Source: Candolleomyces eurysporus
Lineage: Eukaryota > Basidiomycota > Agaricomycetes > Agaricales > Psathyrellaceae
Direction of reading: 5' to 3'
Assembly (NCBI GenBank): GCA_027579435.1
Contig: JANBPK010000753.1
Location: 86,925 to 150,924 of the forward strand
Length of the DNA stretch: 64,000 nt
Position numbers and translations under genes: made by a program
In this document: piece by piece, positions 33,951-44,801 of the stretch
How positions within the stretch are numbered: position 1 is the first letter of the stretch
How the letters are laid out: each line of letters begins with the position of its first letter
Notes under the pieces: model-generated
What the model was told of the DNA's origin: nothing
Databases searched by the model: none
Seen by the model: only the letters and a program-made list of their open reading frames with translations

Positions 33951-33965
33951 GAATGGACGCCCATC
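33951..33965 (-). promoter_or_regulatory. Conserved upstream 15-mer, metzincin copy 2
   Basis: GATGGGCGTCCATTC on the minus strand, 410 bp before the ATG. An exact match occurs before copies 3, 4, 5, 6 and 7. Confidence 0.55.
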
Positions 33966-35133
33966 TCCACCGTTCCCCATAGCTATCCATGTGACTCAAT
34001 GGGTGGTCTGGGCTGGGGAGAGTAAGATCGTCAACGGAGCTGTGTTTATTCCGCGATTTGAAAGCTCGAGCTCGAGAGAACGTGCGCCGCTGCACCTCAT
34101 CCGTATCAGCTTCTTGAGACTGCAAAGCGTTTGATCAGATCTAGAGAGCCGCTAGGGAGCCGGTGGGATATGCATGCCCCATCGGGGTGGGCCATCACAC
34201 ATTGTGTATCATGGTCCGCGTCCGCCACTGATGCGCATATGCAAATGCCAGAGACTGGACCGACAGAGATTGTCGGAAAGTGCACCTGCAGACTGGACCC
34301 TGGGCCTAGAGTAAGGAGTGAGTCTCAGGGGCTTCTCGCTCTGTCCGACCTCGAAGGGTGTAAGCAGCTCCCCAGTAAGACGCGCCCCGTATCGAAGGCG
34401 ACATTCGCATCGAATCAACGAAGGGATAATAGAGAAAAAGAAGCAAGCGAGAGANAAAAAAAGAGAGACTGCATCCTCAGCCAAAAATCACTCGCTACAC
34501 ACCAAGCTCCCAAGACGATCAACATGCGACCATTTCCCACAGGACGGGGAGAGTAAGGATGCCATCGGAGCCCTGTTCATCCCGCGACTTGAAAGCTCGA
34601 GAGACCGATAGTGGCACTTGTATGCATAAGCAGACACGCAGATTCACGGAGTAGAAACCTAGAGGAGGGAATTTGCACCTGCCCGCTCACTCAGAGATTG
34701 AATCAGACTCGGGGAAATGAACTTCAACGAAAGGTAGTTGAGGTTAAGCATTCCCCGGTGACTCGACCTCTGGGTCAAAAGTGAATGTGGTGCCTCGACG
34801 CTAGACGCGTTCCAGTTCTGTTAAATAAGAAAGGTAGCTCATAACGATCTTTTTGGTCGGACGAAACCCCTCCAAGGAGAAAGCTGCATGGCAGTAAAGG
34901 AACAGTGGGCACGTCAGTAGTACAATTGCTAGGTGGTAGTACAGTATGCGTTACAGTGGGACTCGGACTGACCGGCCCAGGTAGAGCCTACGATACACCG
35001 CCGCCAAATATTGCTAGATTTACAAATTCGGATTTACATGACATTCAAGTTCAAATCTACTCGATCCCGCTTCTTCATAGCCGGGATTAGATACTATCAC
35101 TGAACAAACCAAACTTCAGACGCTTGGAGGGGT

Positions 35134-36395
35134 TCAAGAATCGGTCTGAACCCCAGCATCCGCCTCAGCCTCCCTCTCGGCCACCGCTTCCTCCCTGCTT
35201 GCCTCAGCCTTGGCGTTCAAAGTCCACCTCGTAAATTCAGCTCTCACACCCTTCCAATCGTTCTCATTGAACTCGGCCGTGATGCTTTCTCTGAACTTGC
35301 CGGTGACACCTATGGTGTTGAGGGCGTTGTCCAGGGTGTGGGAGGCGTCGGACGAGGTGAGGCCCCCGAGGAAGGGATAGTTGAGGAAGGCGAATGCTTT
35401 GTCGAGTGCATCCAACTCGTAGTTGCGGGGAATTCTTATTCCTTGTTCGTTTAGGTTGGGGGGCATGAAGTACCTGCAAAAAACCACTCAAGTTAGTTGT
35501 ATACCCCCTTTTTTTTAACTCAGAGGACTTACATCATGATAGAAGTCAAGTCGACGCTTGAATAGTTGCTGACTTCGGATTGGTTGTAGACGTTGAGGAA
35601 GTTTGCGCGAACCTGCTGCTTAGTCCAAGGTGGCGTCTGTGTATCCCGGAAATACTTGAAAGCCTCTGGTAAGTTGAAGAGCGCACGTCAGCCCCTGTGA
35701 TGAGCACAATGATAAAAAAACAATTCAGACCTTCCTCTTTCAACTTCAACTTATCGCCCCTCCTCGGGCTCTGATGTTCATGCAAATACCCGATCGCATG
35801 CCCAAACTCATGCAAAATAACAGCTCTCTCATTCGCCGTCGGCTCGGGCGTTTCATTAAACACCCAGCCAAAATTCATCGTGGCCTGATCTTTGACGCTC
35901 GGATGGAGAGCGATCTTTCCTACAGTGGACCAGGAACCCAAGCCTTTGCCAAACGAGATGCGGATGATAGCGCTGAGGGGGTTCCTCGCGGCGGACTGGA
36001 AATCGAGTTTGAGGTTGGCGTAGCGTTCCCATTCTTTGGCGACTGAGATCACTTTGGCTTGTTGGATGGCGTCACCCGCGGGTTCGACGAAGGCGCAGGT
36101 GAGGACCTGCAATGAGAAGTAACCGCGACAGAATGTGTCAGTGACTCGGATGTAATAAACCTATTAATATGAAGGAAAGGGAGACACAGACCTGTCCATT
36201 GTCCCACATCCACGAAGCCCTAGTAAGAACCGCGCGCATCCCGTCAAGTCGGTCACCACCGCTAGTGCTGGGCAGACGACTGAGGTCCGCACAGACCTCG
36301 TTGTACCATTCGGGATATGTAGTTTTGTCGCCCGCCGTAGTCTCTGTCAATGGAGCCTGGGAGGCAGGAGCACTATCGAGTTCAGCAGCAGACAT
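35134..36395 (-). CDS. Metzincin-type zinc metallopeptidase, copy 3
   Basis: Exons 36192-36395, 35731-36106, 35533-35665 and 35134-35473; 350 aa, no frame defect. Zinc motif HEFGHAIGYLHEHQSPRR and Met-turn SIMMYFMP are intact; no signal peptide. Nearly identical to copy 4, its tandem-duplication partner, including INxNETPEPT-type residues upstream of the zinc site and RIPxNYELDALDKAF in exon 4. The upstream 15-mer is at 36790-36804. The TATA-like site at 36478-36484 has one changed base (GATAAATT). Confidence 0.9.
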
Positions 36396-36477
36396 GATAG
36401 ATACCGAGTAGAGGAAACAAGTACAAAGTTCACAGAAGGCNGGGGGAACCCTAGTGAGTCTGCAGAGGAACATTTGC

Positions 36478-36484
36478 AATTTAT
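36478..36484 (-). promoter_or_regulatory. TATA-like site of metzincin copy 3
   Basis: GATAAATT on the minus strand, 83-90 bp before the ATG, where paralogues have TATAAATT. Confidence 0.45.
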
Positions 36485-36789
36485 CCCAGCTCAAACTCGC
36501 TGTGTCAGTTCACCCTTCATGCGATGGCAAAGCGCCCAAATACCGATAATGATAAGTTGCATCATCCATCTCGATTCTCCGCAGAGCCTCACGCGCAGGA
36601 TCGGAGCTTAATAATCCATTACGATAGTTCCTGAGACGAACCTATCTAGAGCATTCAGTTGGAGGGGAGGTACAAGGCCCATGGTTGCTCAATGCAGCCA
36701 AGGACGTACCCATAATGGACTTGCAGTAGCCGGATTAGGACTTGTTCTAAGAATAACTGCAATTCATTCGTGTCGCCACCGTCAATGGT

Positions 36790-36804
36790 GAATGGACGCC
36801 CATC
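36790..36804 (-). promoter_or_regulatory. Conserved upstream 15-mer, metzincin copy 3
   Basis: GATGGGCGTCCATTC on the minus strand, 395 bp before the ATG. Confidence 0.55.
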
Positions 36805-37449
36805 TCCACCGTGCCAGCATCTCACCATAGCTATCGCTGTGATTCAATGGGTGTGGCAGGGGAGAGTAAGGATGCCAGCGGAGCTGTTTTGATTCCGCGC
36901 ACTGAAAATTCGAGTCCAAGAGAGAACGTAGTTCGCCGCAGTGCGCCTCATCCGTCTCGTCTCCGTAAGACAGCAAGAGCTCGAGGGGTACGTTATCAGG
37001 TCTAGAGCGCCACTAGGGAATTGATAAGACATACAATGCCCATGCGAGTTTGCGAGTGAGACAGCCATCATGTATAATGGTCCGCGTCCGCTGGACTGTA
37101 TCTGCAGACCGAGGATGGACCTGCGCACCGAGATAGGCCGGGGAGAGTAAGGATGTCTAGAGCCGTGCTTAGTCCCCGATTTGATTACCCGAAAGACCGC
37201 CACCGACTCTACCTCTGGGTGAGAAATGTGCCTTGACGATAGACTGGTTGTAGTTCTGTTAGAGATAGCAGCAGCCCGTGGCGATCCTTTGCGTAACATG
37301 AATAATCGATATCGAGCACATGCGGGGAAGGGTTGATGCATGCGTGGATATCCACTAACCCGCCGTGGAAGAAGGAAAGAAAGATGAGGGAGAAAATAGA
37401 ATAAGATGTTCAAGAAACCATAAGATCCCTCTCATCCTATTCCATTAGT

Positions 37450-38675
37450 CTACGAAGACCTTTTAACCAGTTGCTCCTGCCCACTAACACTATCACCACC
37501 GCCCTGGACATTCCAGACGTCCAACCCACCTTCCCCGCCCACAAGGACGATATCCCTGTACCAATCCACCGAGAGTATTTTCTTCGCCCCAGCGTTACCG
37601 CTGGTATCATTGTTATTGAAGGCTTTGAACAGGGCCACAGCCTCTTTGGTGCTTCGGACGTCCCAGACGCGGACGACGCTGTCGTAGGCTCCTGTTACGA
37701 CTTGATTGGAATTTCCGGGCGTTGAGGCGAAAATGGAGTTCGAGGAAGAGGAGGAAGAGGCAGAGGGGTGCACGGTGACGCATGACGGTGTAGCGGGGTG
37801 CAAGAAGGACGCGGTAGCAGCTGAGAGGTTTTGGATGTGCAAATCGTACATCGTCATTGTGCGATCTGTTGACACTGCTAGAGCAGATTGCCCATTCGAG
37901 GTTGCGGTAATGTCAAGGAAGGGTTTTTCAGGTGCGGTCTGGTAACGCGAAGGTACTGTTAGTTGGGTTTGTGCAATGCGAAAAAGTAAGTAGCTAGGAG
38001 AACTTACGATGGTCTGGGTGCAAACGCCATTCTCAACATCCCACGTCCGAACTGTCGAATCAAACCCACAACTCAACGCAGCCTGGTCGCTCGTCCAAAC
38101 GACTTTCGATACTCTTCCAACGTGCGATTTTGGCACGTTAAGGGGCGCTTTGCGTTTCGGCTTCGTCTCCGTTTCGGCATCTTTCTGGATTTTCCGCCTC
38201 TTCTTCCTATCGGCAGAAGTGGAGGTAGCCTCTGGCTCAGGCACCTCGTCCGAAGCAGGGATGGAGGTATCCCAAAGCCCGATGAGGCCATCCCATGACG
38301 ACGTGAGGACTTGTTTGCCTTTGGAGTCCGTAGCGATGGAGGAGACGGGTGCGGTGTGGAGATGGAGAGTCGCCAAAGCTTTTGAGGAAGGAGTATTGTT
38401 GACCCCGGGCAGGGTGATTTGGGATAATTGAGCCGTGAGGTCTTGCGAAGCCGTCAGGACGGTGTAAGTATCTTCTGTTGAGGATGAAGGATATGACGGA
38501 AGGAGGGTAAAGGATGTGATAGGTGCATTGTGTAGAGGTGAATCGAGGACGGTGTTGCGCGAGAGGTTGAATGCGCGGAGGTGACCGTCGTACGCAGCCG
38601 TCAAAAAATGGCTATTCAATATCCGTTCAGAATCAACAAATTAGATAAGGATTTTTGACGTACCTCGAGAGTTTA
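37450..38675 (-). pseudogene. YTM1: YTM1 copy truncated at its 5' end by tandem duplication
   Basis: Exons 3 and 4 of a WD40 ribosome-biogenesis gene are intact (38008-38611 and 37450-37938), with only a stub of exon 2 (38664-38675). The NLE domain exon and the start codon present in the 41396-42990 copy are absent. Homology stops exactly at 38675, where unrelated 3'-flank sequence begins. Coding frames are still clean (..HLRAFNLSRN.., ..GLWDTSIPASDE.., ..RTWDVENG.., ..VLVGGEGGLDVW..), so the duplication is recent. Without NLE it could not contact Rea1/Midasin even if transcribed. Confidence 0.88.
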
Positions 38676-39077
38676 AGAAACCGCATCCTCAGCTTTCTCA
38701 GCCAAAAATCACTCGTCACACGCCGAGCTCCGAAGAGTGAATTCATCGGACGGTTTTCAGGACCCTTCCGTTCGTATGAAAAGGCGGAGGCGTATCGAAC
38801 AAGGGAGCCGGACCCCCCCAGAAAGAAAGTTACATGACAGTAAAGGAACAGCGGGCACGTCAGTAATACAATTGCTAGGTGATAGTGCAGTATGTGTTAC
38901 AGTGGAACTCGGGCACCGACCTAGGTAGAGCCTACGATAAACCGCCGCGAAATGTTGCTAGATTTACAAATTCGGATTTACATGACATTCAAGTTCAAAC
39001 CTACTCGATTTTGCTTCTTCATACCCGGGACTAGATACTATCACTGAACGAACCAAACTTCAGACGCTTGGAGGGGT
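38676..39077. other. 3' flank of metzincin copy 4
   Basis: 402 bp from the duplication junction to the copy-4 stop. It resembles 34471-35133 with small indels. The stretch at about 38755-38840 (GGAGGCGTATCGAACAAGGG and following) also resembles the 3' flank of copy 6 near 52620-52660 on the other strand. Noncoding. Confidence 0.5.
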
Positions 39078-40347
39078 TCAAGAATCGGTCTGAACCCCAG
39101 CATCCGCCTCAGCCTCCCTCTCGGCTACCGCTTCCTCCCTGCTTGCCTCAGCCTTGGCGTTCAACGTCCACCTCGTAAATTCAGCTCTCACACCCTTCCA
39201 ATCGTTCTCATTAAACTCGGCCTTGATGCTTTCCTTGAACTTGCCGGTGACACCTATGGTGTTGAGGGCGTTGTCCAGGGTGTGGGAGGCGTCGGACGAG
39301 GTGAGGCCCCCGAGGAAGGGATAGTTGAGGAAGGCGAATGCTTTGTCGAGTGCATCCAACTCGTAGTTGGGGCGAATCCTTATTCCTTGTTCGTTTAGCT
39401 CNGGGGGGCATGGAGTACCTGCAAAAAACCATCCAAGTTGGTCACGTTGTCCGTTTTTTTTTAACTCAGATCTAGAGGACTTACATCATGATAGAAGTCA
39501 AGTCGACGCTTGAATAGTTGCTGACTTCATATCGGTTGTAGACGTTGAGGAAGTTTGCGCGAACCTGATCCTCAGGCCAAGGTGGCCTCTGTGTATCCCA
39601 GAAATACTTGATAGCCTCTGGCAAGTTGAAGAGCGCAGGTCAGCTCCGACGATGAGCACATTGATACAAAAAAAACAACTCAGACCTTTCTCTTTCAACT
39701 TCAACTTATCGCCCCTCCTCGGGCTCTGATGTTCATGCAAATACCCGATCGCATGCCCAAACTCATGCAAAATAACACCTCTCTCCTTCGCCGTCGGCTC
39801 GGGCGTTTCATTAAGCACCCAGCCAAAATTCATCGTGGCCTGATCTTTGATGCTCGGATGGAAAGCGATCTTTCCGACAGTGGACCAGGAACCCAAGCCT
39901 TTGTCAAACGAGATGCGGATGATAGCGCTGAGGGGGTTCCTTGCTGCGGACTCGAAATCGAGTTTGAGGTTGGCGTAGCGTTCCCATTCTTTGGCGACTG
40001 AGATCACTTTGGCTTGTTGGATGGCGTCACCCGCGGGTTCGACGAAGGCGCAGGTCAGGACCTGCAATGACAAGCCATCGCGACAGAATGTGTCAGTGAC
40101 TCTGATTTAATAAACCTATTAGGAAGGAAAGGGAGACACAGACCTGTCCATTGTCCCACATCCACGAAGCCCTAGTAAGAACCGCGCGCATCCCGTCAAG
40201 TCGGTCACCACCGCTAGTGCTGGGCAGNCGNCTGAGGTCCGCACAGACNTCGTTGTACCATTCGGGATACGTAGTTTTGTCGCCCGNGGTAGTCTCTCCC
40301 AATGGAGCCTGGGCGGCAGGAGCACTATCNAGTTCAGCNGTAGACAT
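39078..40347 (-). CDS. Metzincin-type zinc metallopeptidase, copy 4
   Basis: Exons 40144-40347, 39686-40061, 39485-39617 and 39078-39418; 350 aa if the N at 39402 (beside a G-run) is not counted; otherwise exon 4 is out of frame. Zinc motif HEFGHAIGYLHEHQSPRR is intact. The Met-turn reads SIMMYSMP rather than SIMMYFMP. Exon 1 contains several ambiguous bases. It is the tandem partner of copy 3. The 15-mer lies at 40741-40755 and the TATA box at 40429-40436. Confidence 0.85.
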
Positions 40348-40428
40348 GATAGATAGCNAGTAGTGGAAACAGGTACGAAGCTCAGAGAAGGCGGGGGTGC
40401 CCTAGTGAGTCTGCAGAGGAACATTTGC

Positions 40429-40436
40429 AATTTATA
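40429..40436 (-). promoter_or_regulatory. TATA box of metzincin copy 4
   Basis: TATAAATT on the minus strand, 82-89 bp before the ATG. Confidence 0.6.
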
Positions 40437-40740
40437 CCAGCTCAANCTCGCTGTGTCAGTTCACCCTTCATGCGATGGCAAAGCGCCCAAATACCGATAA
40501 TGATAAGTTGCACCATCCATCTCGATTCTCCGCAGAGCCTCTCGCGCAGGATCGGAGCTTAACCATCCATTACGATAGTTCCTGAGACGAATCTATCTNG
40601 AGCATTCAGTTAAAGGGGAGGTACAAGGCCCATGGTTGCTCAATGCAGCCAAGGACGTACCCCTAATGGACTTGCAGTAGCCNGATTAGGACTTGTTCTA
40701 AGAATAACTGCAATTGATTCGTCTCGCCACCGTCAATGGT

Positions 40741-40755
40741 GAATGGACGCCCATC
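40741..40755 (-). promoter_or_regulatory. Conserved upstream 15-mer, metzincin copy 4
   Basis: GATGGGCGTCCATTC on the minus strand, 394 bp before the ATG. Confidence 0.55.
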
Positions 40756-41395
40756 TCCACCNGGCCCGCAACTCACCATAGCTATCGCTGCGATTCAATG
40801 AGTGTGGCCGGGGAGAGTAAGGATGCCAGCGGAGCTGTTTTGATTCCGTGCACTGAAAATTCGAGTCCAAGAGAACGTGGGTCACCGCAGTGCGCCTCAT
40901 CCGTCTGGTCTCCGTAAGACAGCAAAGAGCTCGAGGGGTGCGTTATCAGGTCCACAANGCCCATGCGAGTGAGACAGCCATCATGTATAATGGTCCGCGT
41001 CCGCCACGATGGNCTGGNCTGTATCTGCAGACCGAGGATGGGCCTGCGCACCGAGATAGNTCGGAGAGAGTAAGGATGTCTANCGCCGTGCTTTGTCCNC
41101 GATTTGATTGCTCGAGAGACCCATCCCGNTANTGGCGCCTGCATCCAGGTACGAGACACCCGTAGACTCNGAGAACCGGATCCAAAGGAGCGGAAGTTGC
41201 ATCTGCCGGGTAGNTCAGAGAATCGAATTGGACTCACGATCGCGTATTTGATCCAGATGCGTTGANTAGACATCGCGTTTGCTCTTCGCGTGTATAAATA
41301 TCCACCAACTCGCCATGGAAGAAAGAAAGATAAGGGGGAAAATAGAATAAGATGTTCAAGAAACCACAAGATNCCTCTCATCTTATTCCNTTAGT

Positions 41396-42990
41396 CTACG
41401 AAGACCTTTTAACCAGCTGCTCCTGCCCACTAGCACTATCACCACNGCCCTGGACCTTCCAGACGTCCAACCCACCTTCCCCGCCCACAAGGACCATATC
41501 CCTGTGCCAATCCACCGAGAGTATTTTCTTCGCCCCAGCGTTACCGNTGNNATCNTTGTTNTTGAAGGCTTTGAACAGGGCCACNGCCTCTTTGGTGCTT
41601 CGNACNTCCCAGACNCGGACGACNCCGTCGTAGGCTCCTGTNACNACTTGNTTGGNNTNNNNNGNNGNGGAGGCNGATGTNGANGTTGNCGTNNCNGAGN
41701 GAGTGCNCGGCGACGCATGACGGTGTAGCGGGGTGCAAGAAGGACGCGGTAGCAGCTGAGAGGTTTTGGATGCGCAAGTCGTACATCGTCATTGTGCGAT
41801 CTGTTGAGACCGCTAGAGCAGATTGTCCNTTNGAGGTTGCGGTAATGTCAAGGAAGGGTTTTTCAGGTGCGGTCTGNTAACGCGAAGGTACNGTTAGTTG
41901 GGTCTGTGCGNTACGAGAANGAAAGCAAGCAGCTAGGAGAACTTACGATAGTCTGGGTACAAACGCCATTCTCAACATCCCACGTCCGAACTGTCGAATC
42001 AAACCCACAACTCAACGCAGCCTGGTCGCTCGTCCAAACGANTTTCGATACTCTACCAACGTGTGATTTTAGCACGTTGAGAGGCGCTTTGCGTTTCGGG
42101 TTCGTTTCCGTTTCGCCATCTTTTTGGATCTTCCGCCTCTTCTTCCTATCAGCAGAAGTGGAGGNAGCTTCTGGCTCAGGNACCTCATCCGAAGCAGGGA
42201 TAGAGGTATCCCAAAGCCCNATGAGGCCNTCCCATGACGACGTGAGGACTTGNTTGCCTTTGGAGTCCGCAGCGATNGAAGAGACGGGTGCNGTGTGGAG
42301 ATGGAGNGTCGCCAAAGCTTTTGAGGAAGGAGTATTGTNGACCCTGGGCAGGGTGATTTGGGATATCTGAGCCGTGAGGTCTTGCGAAGCCGTCAGGACG
42401 GTGTAAGTATCTTCTGTTGANGANGAAGGNGATGANGGAAGGAGGGTNAAGGATGTGATAGGTGCATTGTGTAGAGGTGCNTCGAGGACGGTGTTGCGCG
42501 AGAGGTCGAATGCGCGGAGGTGACCGTCGTACGCAGCCGTCAGAAAATGNCTATTCAATATCNGTTCAGAATCAACAAATTNGATAAGGANTTTNGACGT
42601 ACCTCGANAGTTTACACGATACTGAGGAGACCCAGCTTTCGTGTGGAAATTCCGATATTTTTTGGGGAGGCAAGACGGATTCAATATACTCGATTTCGAG
42701 CGTTTCTTCCTAGAAGATGCTTAGTTCCAAGCNTACAATGAGATTATCGCNACTCGCACCTCTCCGACGCCACGCTCAGCNCACCATTCCGCNAGAGTAG
42801 TCCTGAGGATCTCTCCTCTGACCAAAAAATCGAATGGTATGGCTTTCTCGAGCCCGAGAGCCTTGTTGACCAGCTGCGACAGATGATATCGTCTCCATGT
42901 CGTTGGGATCATGAATTTTTGGGATGGAAGAGGGTACTGGGTTTGTGTCGTGAACGACACGGGCTGGTTCGTCGCTCCCTGGGCGTCCAT
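41396..42990 (-). CDS. YTM1: Ribosome biogenesis protein YTM1 (WDR12 homologue), intact copy
   Basis: Exons 42760-42990, 42603-42709, 41947-42550 and 41396-41873; about 476 aa, allowing for Ns around 41640-41710. Exons 1-2 encode the NLE domain (FTTQTQYPLPSQKFMIPTTW, ..PFDFLVRGEILR.., ..EETLEIEYIESVLPP). WD40 blades follow (AAYDGHLRAFDLSRN, ..VLTSSWxGLxGLWDTS, ..HVGRVSK..FDSTVRTWDVENG, ..GGEGGLDVWKVQG). The protein is a nucleolar 60S assembly factor of the Nop7-Erb1-Ytm1 complex whose NLE is pulled by the Rea1 AAA+ machine. The 290 bp to the ATG at 43281 form a divergent promoter with that gene. Confidence 0.92.
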
Positions 42991-43280
42991 GGTGGGTGTC
43001 GAGGCTGCTGGAGCTCAGCCCGCCAACTTTTTGCACCGAAAACCAAACCCTAACCTGAGAACCAGCCTCTGCATGGCAACGCCCACAAGACCAAACAATG
43101 ATCGAAATTTCTGTTGTGGCAGCGTCGAAACCCTTCTCTCCTGCAGTTATACCCTTTTTATGTGGCCATAGGCCTTAGGTTCCCAGCTTTAGATGTGAGT
43201 ACTCCATTCGACTCTGGAATTTCATCTTGACATTCTGCAGACTATAGATTTCTTCNTTCTTTCTGTATTAATATTTACCC

Positions 43281-44801
43281 ATGGCGACCCAACAACAACA
43301 ATACCCTGAACCCAACGAGCGCTGGAAGGCGCAACTAAAATCTCGTATCGACGAGAACCTCCAAAAGCTTTTGGACGACGCAAAAGCCTCTTACGAACAA
43401 AAGGTCAACGAAACACGACCGGAAGATTCCTCGNCACGTCGAAAACTNTACCTCGAGTACCTCCAAACCACCGGAAACCTCAAAACTTTTGCAGCGGACG
43501 AATACCGGTATGCTGTCGAGCGCGAAAAGCAGGACCTGCAGTGGTGTCTCAAGGCTCAAGAGTCCTCCGAGAGCCAAGTAGACTCTGAGCTCGAGGCCGA
43601 GCTCGAGGCGTTGAAGGAGGAGCAATTTGCCATTCTCAACGCCATTCACATGGAAACCGCTTCCACCACCACGAGCGCTGCTGCTGCTGCCCCTGCACCC
43701 CAACCTGAAACACAAACACAGACCCAACATCATGATAGTGATCCTTTTGGATTCTATGATTTTGCATCGCTCTCCCCGCTGTTCACTCCGACCCAGCTAC
43801 CCGGTATTCAGTCCGAGTCCGAGCCCGAGTCCGAAGATGGCTCGTCGGAGGAAGAGAGTAATGATGATGGTGACGACGACGAGTCATCAGACGAATCAGA
43901 GACTCATAGCCGTACTCCCTCCCCGTCCCCGCCATCCACTCCCCCTCTTTCCTCCGCGCCCACGTCGGCGTCGTCGTCGCAGTACTGCAAGACACCTCAA
44001 TCTCACTCGGTGCAGGACGAAGAAGCCCGTCTTCGCGCCGAGCGCAACGCGAAACAACAAGAAGAATTCCATCGACGCGCTGAAGAGATCAGACGTCGCA
44101 ACCAAGAAAAACAACGCCTCAAGGAAGAGGGAGAAAATGCGGTCCGACGATTGGAAGCACCGTCTCTCTACTACTCCGATGAGGACAACACGCGATACAC
44201 CTCTACCTCCCCCCTCATTTTTACCTCCGCATCTTCATCCGCTTCCGCTTCCGCGTCTACCTCCACCTACACCTCCACATCCGCGTCTACGTCTACATTT
44301 GCATCTGCATCCACATCCGCCTCGTCCTCCGCTGCTTCATCCTCCTGCAACTCTCCCTTGCTCACTCAATCCACCGTCCCGAGCTCCTCCACCTCCCTCG
44401 ACCCCTTCGTCATCGCACCCTTGTGCGAAGAAGACATGGTCCGCCTCTTCATCTTCCACGACCAACAATGGACCAGGATCGCCTCTTACAACTCTCTCCA
44501 ATGGTCCGACTTCCCCTGGCCCGTCCTAAACTTTATTGGCCCGCGCTCCGAACGCGAGTTGACCATGACCGCTGTGTCTGATTACATTCTCGCAGCGTTC
44601 GATTGGGAGACCGAGAGAGCGAGGTCGAAGGAGAGGTTGAGGGAACATATTAGGAAGTGGCATCCTGATAGGTTCGAGAGCAAGTTCCTTGTTAGGGTGC
44701 CCGAGGCGAGAGGCGAGAGGGAGAGGGTTAGGTATGGCGCGGGGTTGGTGGTCAGGCATTTGACGGAGCTGCTTGGGAAGTTTGATGACTTCGATGGTTA
44801 A
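43281..44801 (+). CDS. Ser-rich acidic protein with C-terminal NFKBIL1-like WHPDRF segment
   Basis: Single exon, 506 aa. Residues 1-120 are charged and coiled coil; about 150-215 are acidic (SESEPESEDGSSEEESNDDG); 240-290 is a very basic/acidic coiled coil (EEARLRAERNAKQQEEFHRR and on). A Ser/Ala/Thr low-complexity block about 310-375 is built from repeated STSAS/TSTST units. The C-terminal part ends with REHIRKWHPDRFE..RVPEARGERERVRYGAGLVVRHL, a motif found at the end of many basidiomycete proteins and resembling NFKBIL1. Function is unknown, possibly nuclear. Two Ns fall in coding sequence (43433, 43448) without breaking the frame. Confidence 0.75.
   Translation: MATQQQQYPEPNERWKAQLKSRIDENLQKLLDDAKASYEQKVNETRPEDSSXRRKXYLEYLQTTGNLKTFAADEYRYAVEREKQDLQWCLKAQESSESQVDSELEAELEALKEEQFAILNAIHMETASTTTSAAAAAPAPQPETQTQTQHHDSDPFGFYDFASLSPLFTPTQLPGIQSESEPESEDGSSEEESNDDGDDDESSDESETHSRTPSPSPPSTPPLSSAPTSASSSQYCKTPQSHSVQDEEARLRAERNAKQQEEFHRRAEEIRRRNQEKQRLKEEGENAVRRLEAPSLYYSDEDNTRYTSTSPLIFTSASSSASASASTSTYTSTSASTSTFASASTSASSSAASSSCNSPLLTQSTVPSSSTSLDPFVIAPLCEEDMVRLFIFHDQQWTRIASYNSLQWSDFPWPVLNFIGPRSERELTMTAVSDYILAAFDWETERARSKERLREHIRKWHPDRFESKFLVRVPEARGERERVRYGAGLVVRHLTELLGKFDDFDG

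Larger units (their letters stand above)
33542..35133. other. Upstream cassette of copy 2 and 3' flank of copy 3
   Basis: Noncoding. It holds the copy-2 TATA box and 15-mer, two copies of a GGGGAGAGTAAG-type motif (about 34015 and 34546), a GGTCCGCGTCCGCC stretch near 34210, and Ns at 34455 and 34457. From about 34470 it is the left end of the tandem duplication. Sequence at about 34880-35100 recurs at 38840-39060. Confidence 0.55.
36396..37449. other. Spacer between metzincin copy 3 and truncated YTM1
   Basis: Noncoding. It includes the copy-3 upstream cassette, two GGGGAGAGTAAGGATG motifs (about 36859 and 37140) and a TATAATGGTCCGCGTCCGC stretch near 37075. The same features recur at 40348-41395. 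Confidence 0.55.
34470..38675. repeat. Tandem segmental duplication, left unit
   Basis: About 4.2 kb comprising 3' flank, metzincin copy 3, spacer and 3' exons of YTM1. It matches 38676-42611 in the same order and orientation. The right border (38675) falls inside YTM1 exon 2, where the sequence switches abruptly from YTM1 to GCATCCTCAG..CCAAAAATCACTCG, similar to the unit's own left end near 34471. Confidence 0.85.
40348..41395. other. Spacer between metzincin copy 4 and YTM1
   Basis: Duplicate of 36396-37449, with GGGGAGAGTAAGGATG at about 40810 and a variant near 41064. Many Ns. No gene. Confidence 0.5.
38676..42611. repeat. Tandem segmental duplication, right unit
   Basis: About 3.9 kb matching 34470-38675: 3' flank, metzincin copy 4, spacer and YTM1 3' exons. 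From about 40207 to 42780 it contains dozens of single Ns, as expected where reads of two near-identical units were merged during assembly. Confidence 0.85.

Noticed and set aside
37706..42370. Plus-strand frames over the two YTM1 loci
   Set aside because: Shadows of WD40 exons on the minus strand, which carry unmistakable YTM1 motifs.
40207..42780. Dense Ns taken as sign of RIP or hypermutation
   Set aside because: Ns are ambiguous calls, not C-to-T changes, and the paired unit 36.2-38.6 kb shows intact coding exons.
43627..44529. 300-codon plus-strand frame inside the Ser-rich gene
   Set aside because: Pro/Arg/His-rich out-of-frame reading of the Ser/Thr repeat block; the 506-codon frame has the conserved WHPDRF end.
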